From Jeotgalicoccus halotolerans (GTDB lineage Bacteria; Bacillota; Bacilli; Staphylococcales; Salinicoccaceae): 64,000 bases of DNA. The stretch covers positions 1-64,000 of the forward strand of contig NZ_QUMW01000016.1 of NCBI RefSeq assembly GCF_003387165.1. The letters run 5' to 3'. Position 1 is the first letter of the stretch. The number at the start of each line of letters is the position of its first letter. Below the pieces are notes generated by a model. It was not told the DNA's origin and searched no databases. It saw only the letters and a list, made by a program, of their open reading frames with translations. Of the stretch, positions 1 through 9,280 are shown piece after piece. Both the position numbers and the translations under genes were made by a program.

Positions 1-41
1 GTTCATTCGTTGAATACCTTATGTTTGATTTCAAGAGAAAA

Positions 42-88
42 CTCCCCCTAAAGTAGTTTACTTTTTTAAGTGTCTACTTTAGGGGGAG
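42..88 (-). terminator. Terminator after clpB
   Basis: A perfect 15-bp inverted repeat (42-56 with 74-88) with a 17-base loop lies directly downstream of the clpB stop. On the minus strand it is followed by TTTTCTCTTG, a modest U-tract. Intrinsic terminator is the likeliest reading; the loop is long for one. Confidence 0.6.
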
Positions 89-124
89 CATATCAATCAA
101 AGTTTCAGGAGGGTTTCATTTTAT

Positions 125-2713
125 TTACTCGATATCGAATACTAATTCATCGTTTATATAGTCTGCTTTAATATGCAGTCCTTCTGTCATATCGGCTGCA
201 ATGAGTTTTCTTGCGAGCGGTGTTTCGATATGTTTTTGTATAAATCGTTTCAGCGGACGTGCGCCAAACTGCGGTTCATAGGCGCTTTCAGCTATCCAAT
301 TTTTAACGCTCTCAGTTACTTCTAGGGACATATGCTGTGCAGCAAGTCGTCTGTTTAAGTCTGCAATCAGACGGTCGACAATTGCACCCATATTTTTCTG
401 AGTTAGTGGACTGAACATAACAATATCATCCATCCGGTTTATAATTTCAGGTTTAAAGTACTGATGCACTTCACTCATGACGATATCTTTCGTTTCATCG
501 CTCAGTTCACCGTCGACAACTACTGTATCGAGCAGGTGCTGTGACCCGATATTTGATGTCATGATAATGATTGTGTTTTTAAAGTTGATACTCCGGCCTT
601 TGGAGTCAGTCAGGCGGCCTTCATCAAGGAGCTGGAGCAGAATATTAAACACATCAGAGTGTGCTTTTTCCACTTCGTCCAGAAGAATAACTGAATAAGG
701 CTGGCGGCGGATTGCTTCTGTTAACTGTCCGCCTTCTTCGTGGCCGACATATCCCGGCGGTGCTCCAATTAGTCTTGAGACCGAATGTTTTTCCATATAC
801 TCACTCATATCGATGCGAATCATATGTTTTTCTGAATCGAACATCGTTGCTGCAAGTGCTTTCGCCAGTTCCGTTTTCCCGACGCCTGTCGGTCCTAAGA
901 ACAGGAAGCTTCCGATTGGTCTGTCCGGGTCTTTAATACCCGCACGAGCTCTGATAACAGCATCGGCAACGAGATCAACCGCTTCGTCCTGGCCGACCAC
1001 ACGCTCGTGAAGTATATCCGATAATTTAAGCAGCTTATCTTTTTCTGTTTCGACGAGTTTCGTTACCGGGATACCTGTCCATTGGCTGACGATAAATCCG
1101 ATTTCTTCTTCGGTTACGACTTCTCTGATAATACGATCTTCATCGACTGAATTTTCCATCTCTGTTTCGTATTCAGCGAGTTCTTTTTCAAGCTGCGGCA
1201 GTTTGCCGTGACGGAGTTCGGCGGCCCGTTCCAGCTCATAGTTATTTTCCGCTTCTTCCAGTTCCTGACGTACTTTATCGACTTCGGCACGCTTGTCATT
1301 TACTCTGCCGATTTGTTCTTTTTCTTTCTCTACTTTGTTCTGCAGTGCTGTCTGCTCTTCTTTAATATCGCTGAGTTCTGTCTGCAGTTCTGCCAGACGG
1401 CTGGCCGACACTGTATCTTTCTCGCCTTTTAAAGCCTGCTCTTCTATTTCGAGCTGCATTACGCGGCGGTTAATCTGATCCAGTTCAGTCGGATTAGAGC
1501 CCATCTCAGTGCGGATTGTCGCACTTGCCTGGTCCATTAAATCGATTGCCTTATCCGGTAAAAAACGGTCGGTAATATAACGGTCTGATAATTCTGCTGC
1601 CGCAACAAGCGCACGGTCGGTAATTCTTACACCGTGGTGCACTTCATAACGTTCTTTCAGTCCGCGGAGAATTGAAATCGTATCTTCGACGTCCGGTTCA
1701 GGCACCTGAACTTTCTGGAAACGTCTCTCAAGAGCCGAATCTTTTTCAATATACTCCCGGTATTCATTAATCGTTGTCGCACCGATACAGTGCAGCTCAC
1801 CTCTTGCAAGCATTGGTTTCAGCATATTCCCGGCATCCATCGCGCCGTCTGTTTTACCGGCACCGACGAGCATGTGTATTTCATCGATAAAGAGAATAAT
1901 TCTGCCGTCGGATTCTTTAACTTCTTTTAATACTGCTTTTAATCTTTCTTCAAATTCACCGCGGTATTTCGCTCCCGCTACAAGTGATGTTAAATCGAGT
2001 TCAAATACTGTTTTGTCGAGCAGGCTTTCTGGCACATCTTTACGCACTATGCGCTGAGCAAGTCCTTCGACGATTGCTGTTTTACCAACACCCGGCTCCC
2101 CGATTAAAACCGGATTATTCTTGCGTTTACGGCTCAGTATCCGAATCGTATCGCGGATTTCTTCATCCCGGCCGATTACCGGGTCTACATTGCCGTTTTT
2201 CACCTCTTCGACAAGGTCGCGTCCGTATTTTTCAAGTACTTCATATTGGTTTTCTGGATTTTGTGTCGTCACATGATTTCCTCCTCTGATTTTCTTAATG
2301 ATTTCTTTAATAATGTCCGCTTTATTTCCAACTGCTTCTTTTAATATATTATCTTCTTCAAGAGCTGCTAAAAGCAGGTGCTCCTGTGAGATAAAGGAAT
2401 CTTCCATGGCAGTCATCTGTTTTTCTGCTGTGCTGTAGAGCCGCGAAAAACTATTAGACATATAGACACCGTATTCAACGCCGTCTCCGGTTACTGCATT
2501 ATAAGTTTTTAATTTCCTGTCGTATTCTTTAATAATATTTGCTGTATTAATGTTGGCACGTTCCAGTATATCTGCACTCATGCTTTCATCTGCTGTCAGC
2601 ATAGCTTTTAATACTGCTTCCAGTTCAATGGACTGCAGTTTAAGCTCAACTGCATACTGCTGTGCACGTTCGATAATGTTTTGTACTTTTAAAGTCATTT
2701 TATTAATATCCAA
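125..2713 (-). CDS. clpB: ATP-dependent disaggregase ClpB
   Basis: Cytoplasmic Hsp100 disaggregase that works with DnaK to rescue aggregated proteins after heat stress. The 862-residue product has the full family layout: N-terminal Clp repeats (about 1-145), first AAA+ domain with Walker A GEPGVGKT near 205, a long coiled-coil M domain (about 410-530) that separates ClpB from ClpC, and second AAA+ domain with GPTGVGKT near 606. It has no ClpP-binding IGF loop that I can see. The start is TTG, giving MDINKMT as I recall for staphylococcal ClpB; GAGGTG lies 7 bases upstream. A later ATG at 2698 is less well placed. It is a single gene with its own CtsR-controlled promoter and a hairpin after the stop. 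Confidence 0.97.
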   Translation of the reverse strand: MDINKMTLKVQNIIERAQQYAVELKLQSIELEAVLKAMLTADESMSADILERANINTANIIKEYDRKLKTYNAVTGDGVEYGVYMSNSFSRLYSTAEKQMTAMEDSFISQEHLLLAALEEDNILKEAVGNKADIIKEIIKKIRGGNHVTTQNPENQYEVLEKYGRDLVEEVKNGNVDPVIGRDEEIRDTIRILSRKRKNNPVLIGEPGVGKTAIVEGLAQRIVRKDVPESLLDKTVFELDLTSLVAGAKYRGEFEERLKAVLKEVKESDGRIILFIDEIHMLVGAGKTDGAMDAGNMLKPMLARGELHCIGATTINEYREYIEKDSALERRFQKVQVPEPDVEDTISILRGLKERYEVHHGVRITDRALVAAAELSDRYITDRFLPDKAIDLMDQASATIRTEMGSNPTELDQINRRVMQLEIEEQALKGEKDTVSASRLAELQTELSDIKEEQTALQNKVEKEKEQIGRVNDKRAEVDKVRQELEEAENNYELERAAELRHGKLPQLEKELAEYETEMENSVDEDRIIREVVTEEEIGFIVSQWTGIPVTKLVETEKDKLLKLSDILHERVVGQDEAVDLVADAVIRARAGIKDPDRPIGSFLFLGPTGVGKTELAKALAATMFDSEKHMIRIDMSEYMEKHSVSRLIGAPPGYVGHEEGGQLTEAIRRQPYSVILLDEVEKAHSDVFNILLQLLDEGRLTDSKGRSINFKNTIIIMTSNIGSQHLLDTVVVDGELSDETKDIVMSEVHQYFKPEIINRMDDIVMFSPLTQKNMGAIVDRLIADLNRRLAAQHMSLEVTESVKNWIAESAYEPQFGARPLKRFIQKHIETPLARKLIAADMTEGLHIKADYINDELVFDIE

Positions 2714-2753
2714 TTTACTTCACCTCAGCTAAGTAAAATTAAGGTCATATATG

Positions 2754-2770
2754 TTTGACCTTTTTTGACC
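2754..2770 (-). promoter_or_regulatory. CtsR operator of clpB
   Basis: On the minus strand the sequence reads GGTCAAAAAAGGTCAAA, an exact match to the CtsR heptad direct repeat (GGTCAAA-N3-GGTCAAA). It starts just downstream of the -10 box, where repressor binding would block transcription. A further GGTCATA half-site lies at about 2743-2749 on the plus strand. CtsR control of clpB is well established in Firmicutes. Confidence 0.93.
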
Positions 2771-2778
2771 ATAATTTA

Positions 2779-2806
2779 ATTATACTCTTTTTCTTCTTTA
2801 AATCAA
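2779..2806 (-). promoter_or_regulatory. SigA-type promoter of clpB
   Basis: Minus strand TTGATT (2801-2806) and TATAAT (2779-2784) are separated by 16 bases. The CtsR repeat overlaps the expected transcription start. Confidence 0.8.
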
Positions 2807-2875
2807 GTAATTAATAGCAATATTGAGGAATTTATCATATATTTATTGATGGGTATTTAAGGAGGAATTTTAAAG

Positions 2876-3700
2876 TTGGATATTATCACTACTATTAAAT
2901 ATGTATTTTTAGGTTTGCTGCAGGGGCTTACTGAACCGATTCCAGTTTCATCGAGCGGACACCTGGTCATTGCACGTGAACTGTTCGGCATAGAAGCGAC
3001 TGGTCTTTCGTTCGAAATATTTTTGAATACAGCTTCGCTGATTGCAATACTCGCTGTTTACCGAAAAGATATTATCAGTATTCTTCAAAATTTATGGAGA
3101 TTTGTTTTTAAAGGTGCAAGAGATAACGATGCAGTGACCGATTTTAAATATACAATTTGTCTTATTATTGCTACGATTCCGGTCGGCGTTGCGGGTCTGT
3201 TATTAAAAGATGTAATCGGCGACAATATTTCTGTTGGTTTCGTCGGTGTTATGCTGTTATTTACCGGTCTTGCGCTCTGGTTTATTAAAAATAAACGCGG
3301 AGAAAAACGCGACGGTGACATCACTGTTAAAGACTCAATTATTGTGGGTCTCTCACAATGTATTGCCTTGACACCCGGGATCAGCCGCAGCGGAGCGACA
3401 CTTGTCGGTTCTATCGCGGTCGGTTTAAGCCAGAAGAATGCACTGCGTTTTGTATTCCTTTTATATATTCCGGTTTCTCTCGGTACAGCATTAATTTCTG
3501 TTGGAGATATTGTTAACGACCCGAACATGAATACATTATGGCTCGCATATCTGCTTGCCTTTATCGTGACGGTTATCGCAACGTACTTTGCAGTAAAATG
3601 GCTGCAGAATATCATGCAGAACGGCAACCTGATTTACTTTGCTTATTATTGTTTTGCACTCGGCGCATTTTCAATACTGTATCAGTTAATATGGGCATAA
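2876..3700 (+). CDS. uppP: Undecaprenyl-diphosphatase UppP (BacA)
   Basis: Integral membrane enzyme that dephosphorylates undecaprenyl diphosphate so the lipid carrier can be reused for peptidoglycan and teichoic acid synthesis; it also gives bacitracin tolerance. The 274-residue product is of usual length, highly hydrophobic, and has both signature motifs: EPIPVSSSGH near residue 20 (catalytic Glu/Ser) and PGISRSGAT near 167. The start is TTG, with AAGGAGGA 9 bases upstream. It is monocistronic and convergent with sufT; a bidirectional hairpin sits between them. Confidence 0.96.
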   Translation: MDIITTIKYVFLGLLQGLTEPIPVSSSGHLVIARELFGIEATGLSFEIFLNTASLIAILAVYRKDIISILQNLWRFVFKGARDNDAVTDFKYTICLIIATIPVGVAGLLLKDVIGDNISVGFVGVMLLFTGLALWFIKNKRGEKRDGDITVKDSIIVGLSQCIALTPGISRSGATLVGSIAVGLSQKNALRFVFLLYIPVSLGTALISVGDIVNDPNMNTLWLAYLLAFIVTVIATYFAVKWLQNIMQNGNLIYFAYYCFALGAFSILYQLIWA

Positions 3701-3701
3701 A

Positions 3702-3732
3702 AAAGACCGCGAAGAATATCTTCGCGGTCTTT
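3702..3732. terminator. Bidirectional terminator uppP/sufT
   Basis: A 14-bp stem AAAGACCGCGAAGA with its complement and a tiny loop lies between convergent uppP and sufT. T-runs flank both sides. Confidence 0.9.
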
Positions 3733-3748
3733 CCTTTTGTAAATAGAT

Positions 3749-4057
3749 TTAGCTGACACCAAGTGCGATTTTTGCATAGCGTGTCATTTTGTCCTTATCC
3801 CATGGCGGGTTCCAGACGATTGCTATCTGCACATCTTTGACTTCAGGCAGTTCGAGCAGCGAGTGTTCTACCTGTCCCATAATTTGCGGTCCCATCGGGC
3901 AGCCCATTGAAGTTAAAGTCATTTCCACACCTGCGTTACCTTCGTCATCAAGGTTTACACCATAAACTAAACCAAGGTTCACTATATCTATACCAAGTTC
4001 GGGGTCAATAACATTCTCTAACGCACCGTACATGCTTTCTTCCATTGCTTTATCCAA
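3749..4057 (-). CDS. sufT: SufT, MIP18-family Fe-S maturation factor
   Basis: Small cytoplasmic DUF59/MIP18 protein that helps deliver Fe-S clusters to client enzymes, known in S. aureus as SufT. The motifs DPELGIDIVNLGLVY, the conserved Cys in SMGCPMG and WNPPWDKDKMT are typical. I place the start at TTG 4057 because AAGGAG (4066-4071) sits 8 bases upstream; the longer GTG start at 4066 would overlap the ribosome binding site. This gives 102 residues. It stands apart from the suf operon at 52-57 kb. Divergent from the HAD gene. Confidence 0.92.
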   Translation of the reverse strand: MDKAMEESMYGALENVIDPELGIDIVNLGLVYGVNLDDEGNAGVEMTLTSMGCPMGPQIMGQVEHSLLELPEVKDVQIAIVWNPPWDKDKMTRYAKIALGVS

Positions 4058-4180
4058 ACTTATCACTCCTTACTGTTGTGTATGTACCATAACTATAACA
4101 AAAATTATACATTCAATAAATATAAATGCTATTATTAAGAAGAATCATTTTAATTAAACACATACAAAAGGGAGATTTAT

Positions 4181-5002
4181 ATGGACAAGCATTTAATCTG
4201 TTTAGATTTAGACGGCACTTTGCTGACGGATGAAAAGACAATTACTCCGTTCACAAAAGAAGTGCTTACAACACTTAAGCAACAAGGGCACGAACTGATG
4301 ATCTCTACCGGGCGTCCCTACCGGGCAAGTGTTCCATACTATAAAGAATTAAAAATGACGACTCCAGTCGTTAACTTTAACGGTGCATTTGTTCACCATC
4401 CGACCGATTTCAATTTCAAGATAAAACATGAAACTCTCGATCTTGATGTTACTAAAGAAATTGCAAAAAAAGTACCGGAACTCAATATAAAAAATATTGT
4501 TGCCGAAGTTAAGGATAATATATATATACACTATCACGACAGCGTACTGTTTGATGCTTTTAAAATGGGCGATCCTAAAATCAGCGTCGGCAATTTATAC
4601 GAAACTGTAAATGAAGATGTCACAAGTATTCTCGTACAGGCTGAAGAATCTGAAATGCCTCACATACGGCAAACGCTTGATGAACTGTTTGCGGAAGTTA
4701 TCGAACAGCGCCGCTGGGGTGCACCTTATCCAGTCCTTGAAATCATTAAAAAAGGTATCAATAAAGCTGTCGGTGTCGACTACGCCAGAGAGTTTTTAAA
4801 TATTCCGGCGAACCGCACTATCGCTTTCGGTGATGAGGATAACGATACTGAAATGCTTCAGTATGTTGAGCACGGTGTTGCTATGAAGAATGCCATCGAC
4901 GACATCAAAGGAATTGCAAACTACGTTACTGAAACAAACAACAACAATGACGGCATTGGTCATTTCCTGAATGACTTTTTTGACCTGCGCCTGAAATCTT
5001 AA
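4181..5002 (+). CDS. Cof-type HAD-IIB sugar-phosphatase family
   Basis: Cytoplasmic haloacid-dehalogenase phosphatase of the Cof/YidA group. Motif I is DLDGTLL near residue 9 (nucleophilic Asp and acid/base Asp), motif II STGRP near 43, the C2B cap follows, and motif IV GDEDND is near 217. Length (273) matches the family. Substrates of these enzymes are promiscuous sugar phosphates or FMN-like compounds, so no specific reaction can be assigned. ATG start with AGGGAG upstream. It heads a run with degV and cdr, with only 13 bases before degV. Confidence 0.92.
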   Translation: MDKHLICLDLDGTLLTDEKTITPFTKEVLTTLKQQGHELMISTGRPYRASVPYYKELKMTTPVVNFNGAFVHHPTDFNFKIKHETLDLDVTKEIAKKVPELNIKNIVAEVKDNIYIHYHDSVLFDAFKMGDPKISVGNLYETVNEDVTSILVQAEESEMPHIRQTLDELFAEVIEQRRWGAPYPVLEIIKKGINKAVGVDYAREFLNIPANRTIAFGDEDNDTEMLQYVEHGVAMKNAIDDIKGIANYVTETNNNNDGIGHFLNDFFDLRLKS

Positions 5003-5015
5003 GGGGGAAATAGTT

Positions 5016-5858
5016 ATGAAACTTATAATCGACAGCTGTTCAGATCTGTCTCTCAGTAAAGCACAGGAACTTGGTGCTGACGTTTTACCTTTAACGATAC
5101 AGATTGATGATAAAAGCTACCTTGACCAGTTTGAAATTACGAGCGAGGAAGTGATTCAGGCTATCAAAGACGGCAAGCGTCCGATGACCAGCCAGCCGAA
5201 TCCGGATGCATTTGAAAAACTTTTCAAAAAATATACTGACCAGGGTGAAAGTGTTATTTACATCGGGTTTTCAAGCAATCTGTCAGGGACATTCCAAAGT
5301 GCTGTAATCGGCCGTGATCTAGTGCTTGAAGAAACACCTGACGCCGATATTACAGTTATCGACACGCAATCTGCGAGCTACGGTGCAGGACTGATTGTCG
5401 AGCGGACAGCCGAATATATTGCCGAGGGAGATGACAAGGAAACGATTATCAAGAAAGTTAAGTCGGACCTTGAATATATCAGACATCTGTTTACAGTTAA
5501 CGATTTGAACTATTTAGCTGAAGGCGGCCGTTTATCTAAAGGCTCAGCCTTTCTTGGCGGATTGTTAAATATTAAACCGCTGCTTCATATCGAAGAAGGC
5601 AAACTGGTTCCTGTAGAAAAGCACCGCGGTATTAAAAAAGTATTCAAACGCATGGTCGAACTTGCAAATGAAGAAGGTGCTTCCGGCCATGGCCATATCG
5701 TTCATGCTGATGCAGAAAAATCTGCAAATGATTTAAAAAAGCAGCTGCTTGAAAAGACCGGTCTGGAAACAATTGATATTTCCAGTATTGGACCGACAAT
5801 CAGTTCACATACAGGCGACGGCACCATCGCCCTTTTCTATTTTAAAGACGGTAAATAA
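5016..5858 (+). CDS. DegV family fatty-acid-binding protein (FakB-like)
   Basis: DegV proteins bind a fatty acid and present it to the kinase FakA, which phosphorylates it for phospholipid synthesis. The 280-residue sequence has the N-terminal IIDSCSDLS, the middle SNLSGTFQSA motif near 87 and the NYLAEGGRLSKG segment near 168, all typical. No FakA gene is nearby, as is usual. ATG with AAGGGGG upstream. It ends one base before cdr, so the two are probably translationally coupled. Confidence 0.93.
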   Translation: MKLIIDSCSDLSLSKAQELGADVLPLTIQIDDKSYLDQFEITSEEVIQAIKDGKRPMTSQPNPDAFEKLFKKYTDQGESVIYIGFSSNLSGTFQSAVIGRDLVLEETPDADITVIDTQSASYGAGLIVERTAEYIAEGDDKETIIKKVKSDLEYIRHLFTVNDLNYLAEGGRLSKGSAFLGGLLNIKPLLHIEEGKLVPVEKHRGIKKVFKRMVELANEEGASGHGHIVHADAEKSANDLKKQLLEKTGLETIDISSIGPTISSHTGDGTIALFYFKDGK

Positions 5859-5859
5859 T

Positions 5860-7197
5860 ATGACTAGAGTTATAGTAGTTGGAGGTGTAGCAGGCGGTGC
5901 CACTGCTGCATCTCAACTCCGCCGTTTAAATCCCGATATAGAAATTGTTATTTACGAACGCTACCGTGACATCAGTTACGGTTCCTGCGGCATGCCGTAT
6001 TATATCGGCGGCGATGTTGAAAAATGGGACAGCCTTACGAATATGACACCTGAGAAATTTAGAGATAGAAATATTTTTGTGAAGACGGAACACGAAATCA
6101 CTGCTGTAAATTCTAAAGAAAATACAGTTACTGTATACGATAAAAACAGCGATACAGAGTTTACCGATTCGTATGATTATCTAATTTTATCTCCCGGGGG
6201 CTCACCTAAAAAACTGCCTGCAGTAAAAGATGCAGCACAGACATTTTCACTGCATAAACTGGCAGATCTGGATTATATCGTGAAGTTTATAAAAGAGAAT
6301 AATATTAAAGAAGCTGTCCTTGTCGGTTCAGGATATATTGGACTCGAAGTTACCGAGAACTTAACGAAGCGGGGCATTAAGGTCACAATGCTTCAGCGCG
6401 ATGAACGGATTTATAAAAATATCGAAGCGGATATGAACGGAGTACTCTATGAAGCGATGACCGAAAAAGGAGTCACGCTGAAACTGAATACGGAAATTGA
6501 CTATGTTGATGGCGGTAAAGCAGTATTATCAAATGGTGAAACGATCGATGCACCGCTTATTATTACAGGTGTCGGCATCACACCGAACACGGAGTTTTTA
6601 AACAGCTCAAACATTACTTTAAAAGACGGTCTTATTCCTATTAATAAAAACGGCCAGACGAATATCGATAATATATATGCGCTCGGCGACGCTGTGATGA
6701 CTCACTTCCAGCATGTACCTGAGATGACTATCCAGTCCGCCCTGGCCTGGCCTGCTCACAGACTGGCCCATATTATTGCAAACCAGCTTGCTGGAGACCG
6801 TTCGATTACCCACGAAGGCCTGCTCGGCACAAACATTGTGAAGTTTTTCGATTATAATATCGCAACTTTCGGTTTATCGGAAAAAGATATCGCTGAAATT
6901 CCTCACTTTACAGTCGATCAGAAACAGAAAAATAAATCCGGCTATATGAAGGATGCCTCACCGATTCATATACGAGTCTATGTCTCAAAAGACAGTGGAC
7001 TTATACTAAGAGCTGCAGTCGTCGGGACAGAGGGCGCTGATAAACGTATCGATGTCTTATCAGCCCATACCCGTCTCGGCGGCACGGTATACGACTTAAT
7101 TAATATCGAAGTCGGATATTCACCGCCTTTCTCCAGTCCGAAAGATGTAATTAATATGGTCGGTTATAAAGCGATTGAAAAAGCTGAAGACTTATAA
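5860..7197 (+). CDS. cdr: Coenzyme A-disulfide reductase
   Basis: FAD-dependent pyridine nucleotide-disulfide oxidoreductase that reduces CoA disulfide with NADPH. CoA is a main low-molecular-weight thiol in staphylococci. The N-terminal FAD motif is GGVAGGATAA (8-17). The single active-site cysteine is Cys43 in SYGSCGMPYY, at the position known for S. aureus Cdr. The second dinucleotide motif is GSGYIGLE near 157. A C-terminal dimerisation domain follows, with the GYSPPFSSPKD segment near 418. Length 445. I start at ATG 5860; a longer frame runs back into degV but has no support. The ribosome site is weak, so coupling to degV is likely. Confidence 0.95.
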   Translation: MTRVIVVGGVAGGATAASQLRRLNPDIEIVIYERYRDISYGSCGMPYYIGGDVEKWDSLTNMTPEKFRDRNIFVKTEHEITAVNSKENTVTVYDKNSDTEFTDSYDYLILSPGGSPKKLPAVKDAAQTFSLHKLADLDYIVKFIKENNIKEAVLVGSGYIGLEVTENLTKRGIKVTMLQRDERIYKNIEADMNGVLYEAMTEKGVTLKLNTEIDYVDGGKAVLSNGETIDAPLIITGVGITPNTEFLNSSNITLKDGLIPINKNGQTNIDNIYALGDAVMTHFQHVPEMTIQSALAWPAHRLAHIIANQLAGDRSITHEGLLGTNIVKFFDYNIATFGLSEKDIAEIPHFTVDQKQKNKSGYMKDASPIHIRVYVSKDSGLILRAAVVGTEGADKRIDVLSAHTRLGGTVYDLINIEVGYSPPFSSPKDVINMVGYKAIEKAEDL

Positions 7198-7203
7198 ATA
7201 TTA

Positions 7204-7235
7204 AAAGCCGCACTCCTTCAAAGGAATGCGGCTTT
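7204..7235. terminator. Bidirectional terminator after cdr
   Basis: AAAGCCGCA pairs with TGCGGCTTT, with TCCTT/AAGGA extending the stem. It lies between convergent cdr and the GH13-like gene. Confidence 0.88.
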
Positions 7236-7246
7236 ATTGTTATTTA

Positions 7247-8677
7247 TTATTCTCTGTCTTTCATTCTTTTTGCTTTATTTTTTCTGCTGCGGCTCGCTGC
7301 CACCCAGACAAAGACTGCAAATATACCAAAGATTAAAACTGCTGCGTATAAGTATCCATTGTTAAAGCCTGCTTCTTCAATAATCGAATACAATTCTGTT
7401 TCTTCTCTGTCGAGCACGGTGATATATTCTCCGTCATGCGGGCGAATCATATCTCCAATGAGCATACCGCTCAGTACTTTCCCTTCTTCTTCAGCTGTCT
7501 GTTCTATCGTATTACTTTTTGTTTCAGCCGTATTGTTTACATTCAATATGTAATCAACATCAGCTGTATAATATTTAACCAAATATTGTCCGTCTTCGTT
7601 TAATATCGTCTCAGTTTCTGATTCCGGTGCCAGCATAATTTCGTGATTCCTGTAAACTACAGCGATGTTCTCAAGATACTCAATAACTTCCTTATCACTT
7701 CTGAAATCCATTTGCGGATGCACTTCCGGATAGCTGCTTCCGTTAAATGCAACTTCTGTGCCGTAGGTCATCGCACTCGGGCCGCGGTAGGCGTATAAAT
7801 AGTTCGCCAGCTGCTGTATTCTTGTACCCGGAAACATATTTTGTTCAGCAGCACTGTGCGTGAACCTTTCTGAGAACCAGTGGTCTGCCATAATCAGCTG
7901 TTCATCTTCCGGAAATTCAGGAATTTCCTGATCAATGCCGCCGTATGTCTGTGCGAGATCAGCTCTGAATCCTTCTCTTGCTATAGTGTCAAATCCTTCA
8001 GCCGTTAATTCTTCAGTCGATAAAATCCCGTAAGTATCAATATTTTCAGGTAAAAATTCTTCAGCATTCAGTCCATCCTGATTCACAAACATGCTGATAC
8101 CGTCAACATCGTAAGTATTTGTAAATTCCTGAACCATTGCACGGTATGTTTCCTGGTTGCCGGCATCATTCAGGTCGATAATCTCCCGCCCAATATCTTC
8201 ATAATATTCTTCCTGGATATTATTAAATGCCGGTGTTTCCAGTGCTGTATAATCATCTGTTGCAACAGCAGGCATATCGACAATGACTTTTAACTCAAGT
8301 TCATGAGCTTCGGCAAGCAGTTTTTCAAAATCTTCCGGGCTGCCGTAGGCTTCGGAAATAGAGCCGTAATCTGTAACGTCATACCCGAGATAATCATCTT
8401 CGCCGCGCTCTGTTACCGGTGACAGCATAATTGTATTAAAGCCCATATCCTTAATATACTCGAGATATGGAACGATGCCGTCAAAATCCCCGCCATACGG
8501 ATAAAAAGGGTCTCCGTCTTCTGTTACGCCGATGTCATTTGACGTATTATTATTTAAAAAGCGGTCGACAGTAATCATATAAATTCTGTCATATGTATTC
8601 TCTTCGGCTGATACTGTATGACTGCTCATAAACAGCACTGCCAAAATCATGCTCACAAGCGCTAGTATTCTCTTCAT
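7247..8677 (-). CDS. Membrane-anchored GH13-like protein, probably catalytically inactive
   Basis: A 476-residue alpha-amylase-superfamily protein. It has a signal peptide (hydrophobic 4-19, likely cut after VSA at 24), a GH13 barrel starting DRIYMITVDRF, the family segment GYDVTDYGSI (98-107), a small beta domain, and a C-terminal transmembrane helix (about 443-462) followed by a basic tail. It should therefore sit outside the cell, anchored at its C-terminus. The catalytic regions are degraded. Region I is VIVDMPAVATD (131-141) without Asn-His. Region II is DGISMF (192-197), where Arg and the nucleophile Asp become Ser and Phe. Region IV is ADHWFSERF (264-272) without NHD. I infer a carbohydrate-binding or structural role, not hydrolysis. 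ATG start. Own terminator shared with cdr. Confidence 0.82.
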   Translation of the reverse strand: MKRILALVSMILAVLFMSSHTVSAEENTYDRIYMITVDRFLNNNTSNDIGVTEDGDPFYPYGGDFDGIVPYLEYIKDMGFNTIMLSPVTERGEDDYLGYDVTDYGSISEAYGSPEDFEKLLAEAHELELKVIVDMPAVATDDYTALETPAFNNIQEEYYEDIGREIIDLNDAGNQETYRAMVQEFTNTYDVDGISMFVNQDGLNAEEFLPENIDTYGILSTEELTAEGFDTIAREGFRADLAQTYGGIDQEIPEFPEDEQLIMADHWFSERFTHSAAEQNMFPGTRIQQLANYLYAYRGPSAMTYGTEVAFNGSSYPEVHPQMDFRSDKEVIEYLENIAVVYRNHEIMLAPESETETILNEDGQYLVKYYTADVDYILNVNNTAETKSNTIEQTAEEEGKVLSGMLIGDMIRPHDGEYITVLDREETELYSIIEEAGFNNGYLYAAVLIFGIFAVFVWVAASRSRKNKAKRMKDRE

Positions 8678-8791
8678 AATTTTATCCTACCTTTTATTCG
8701 TATAGTAATCAGTATACTAAATTTCAGTTCTTTAAGACTCCGTTTCACTAATTGTTCATAAATTTTATTTTAACACAGAACATATAAAATA

Positions 8792-8819
8792 CCGGCCCGT
8801 TAAAATTTAACAGGCCGGC
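8792..8819 (-). terminator. Terminator after yisL
   Basis: GC-rich stem (CCGGCC and GTTAAA paired with TTTAAC and GGCCGG, one mismatch) just after the yisL stop. The following U-tract on the minus strand (TATTTTATAT) is weak. Confidence 0.7.
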
Positions 8820-8839
8820 ATTAAGATTATTCTTTTGTT

Positions 8840-9226
8840 TTAGAAGCTCAGCATGCCTAGAGGCAGCATCGCACCCATAATAACTGTCGCAATAATAAGT
8901 ACAAGACAAACAATTAAAAGGCCGGTCGCTTTTCTGGAATTTTTCTTCAGTCTTACAATTGCCATTTCCATAAATCCAACTGAAAGAATACCAAGCAGTG
9001 CTTTAATACCATACTGCATGTGCGAACCTGCATTGCTGATGCCTTCCATATTACCGACGTAAACCATGATTCCGCTGAACAATACAAGCAGATAGAACAC
9101 TCTCAGCACCATGTGCAGAATAAACGCCGGTTTGTTTTCAGCAGTATTATTCTTTTTGTACATAGCGTAAACAGCTATAAATAATATAAATGAAACAATA
9201 ATAGCTGTCAGGTGTAAATGTAACAT
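8840..9226 (-). CDS. yisL: YisL/UPF0344 family membrane protein
   Basis: A 128-residue protein with four predicted membrane helices (about 3-22, 32-52, 66-86 and 97-120) and the YisL-family pattern MLHLHLTAI, HMVLRVFYLLVLFSG and a short C-terminus. Function is unknown. ATG start with AGGGGGAAT upstream. It lies next to yisK, as I recall for staphylococci and Bacillus. Confidence 0.88.
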   Translation of the reverse strand: MLHLHLTAIIVSFILFIAVYAMYKKNNTAENKPAFILHMVLRVFYLLVLFSGIMVYVGNMEGISNAGSHMQYGIKALLGILSVGFMEMAIVRLKKNSRKATGLLIVCLVLIIATVIMGAMLPLGMLSF

Positions 9227-9280
9227 CGTCTGATTCCCCCTCTACATTAATGTTTCCTGTAGTAGTATATCATGGAATGT

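Noticed and set aside
3085-3627. 180-codon minus-strand frame opposite uppP
   Set aside because: Antisense to a well-supported gene with both catalytic motifs; no ribosome site or family pattern.
5749-5859. N-terminal extension of cdr into degV
   Set aside because: The FAD-binding fold starts at ATG 5860 and the Cys43 position matches the known enzyme only with that start.
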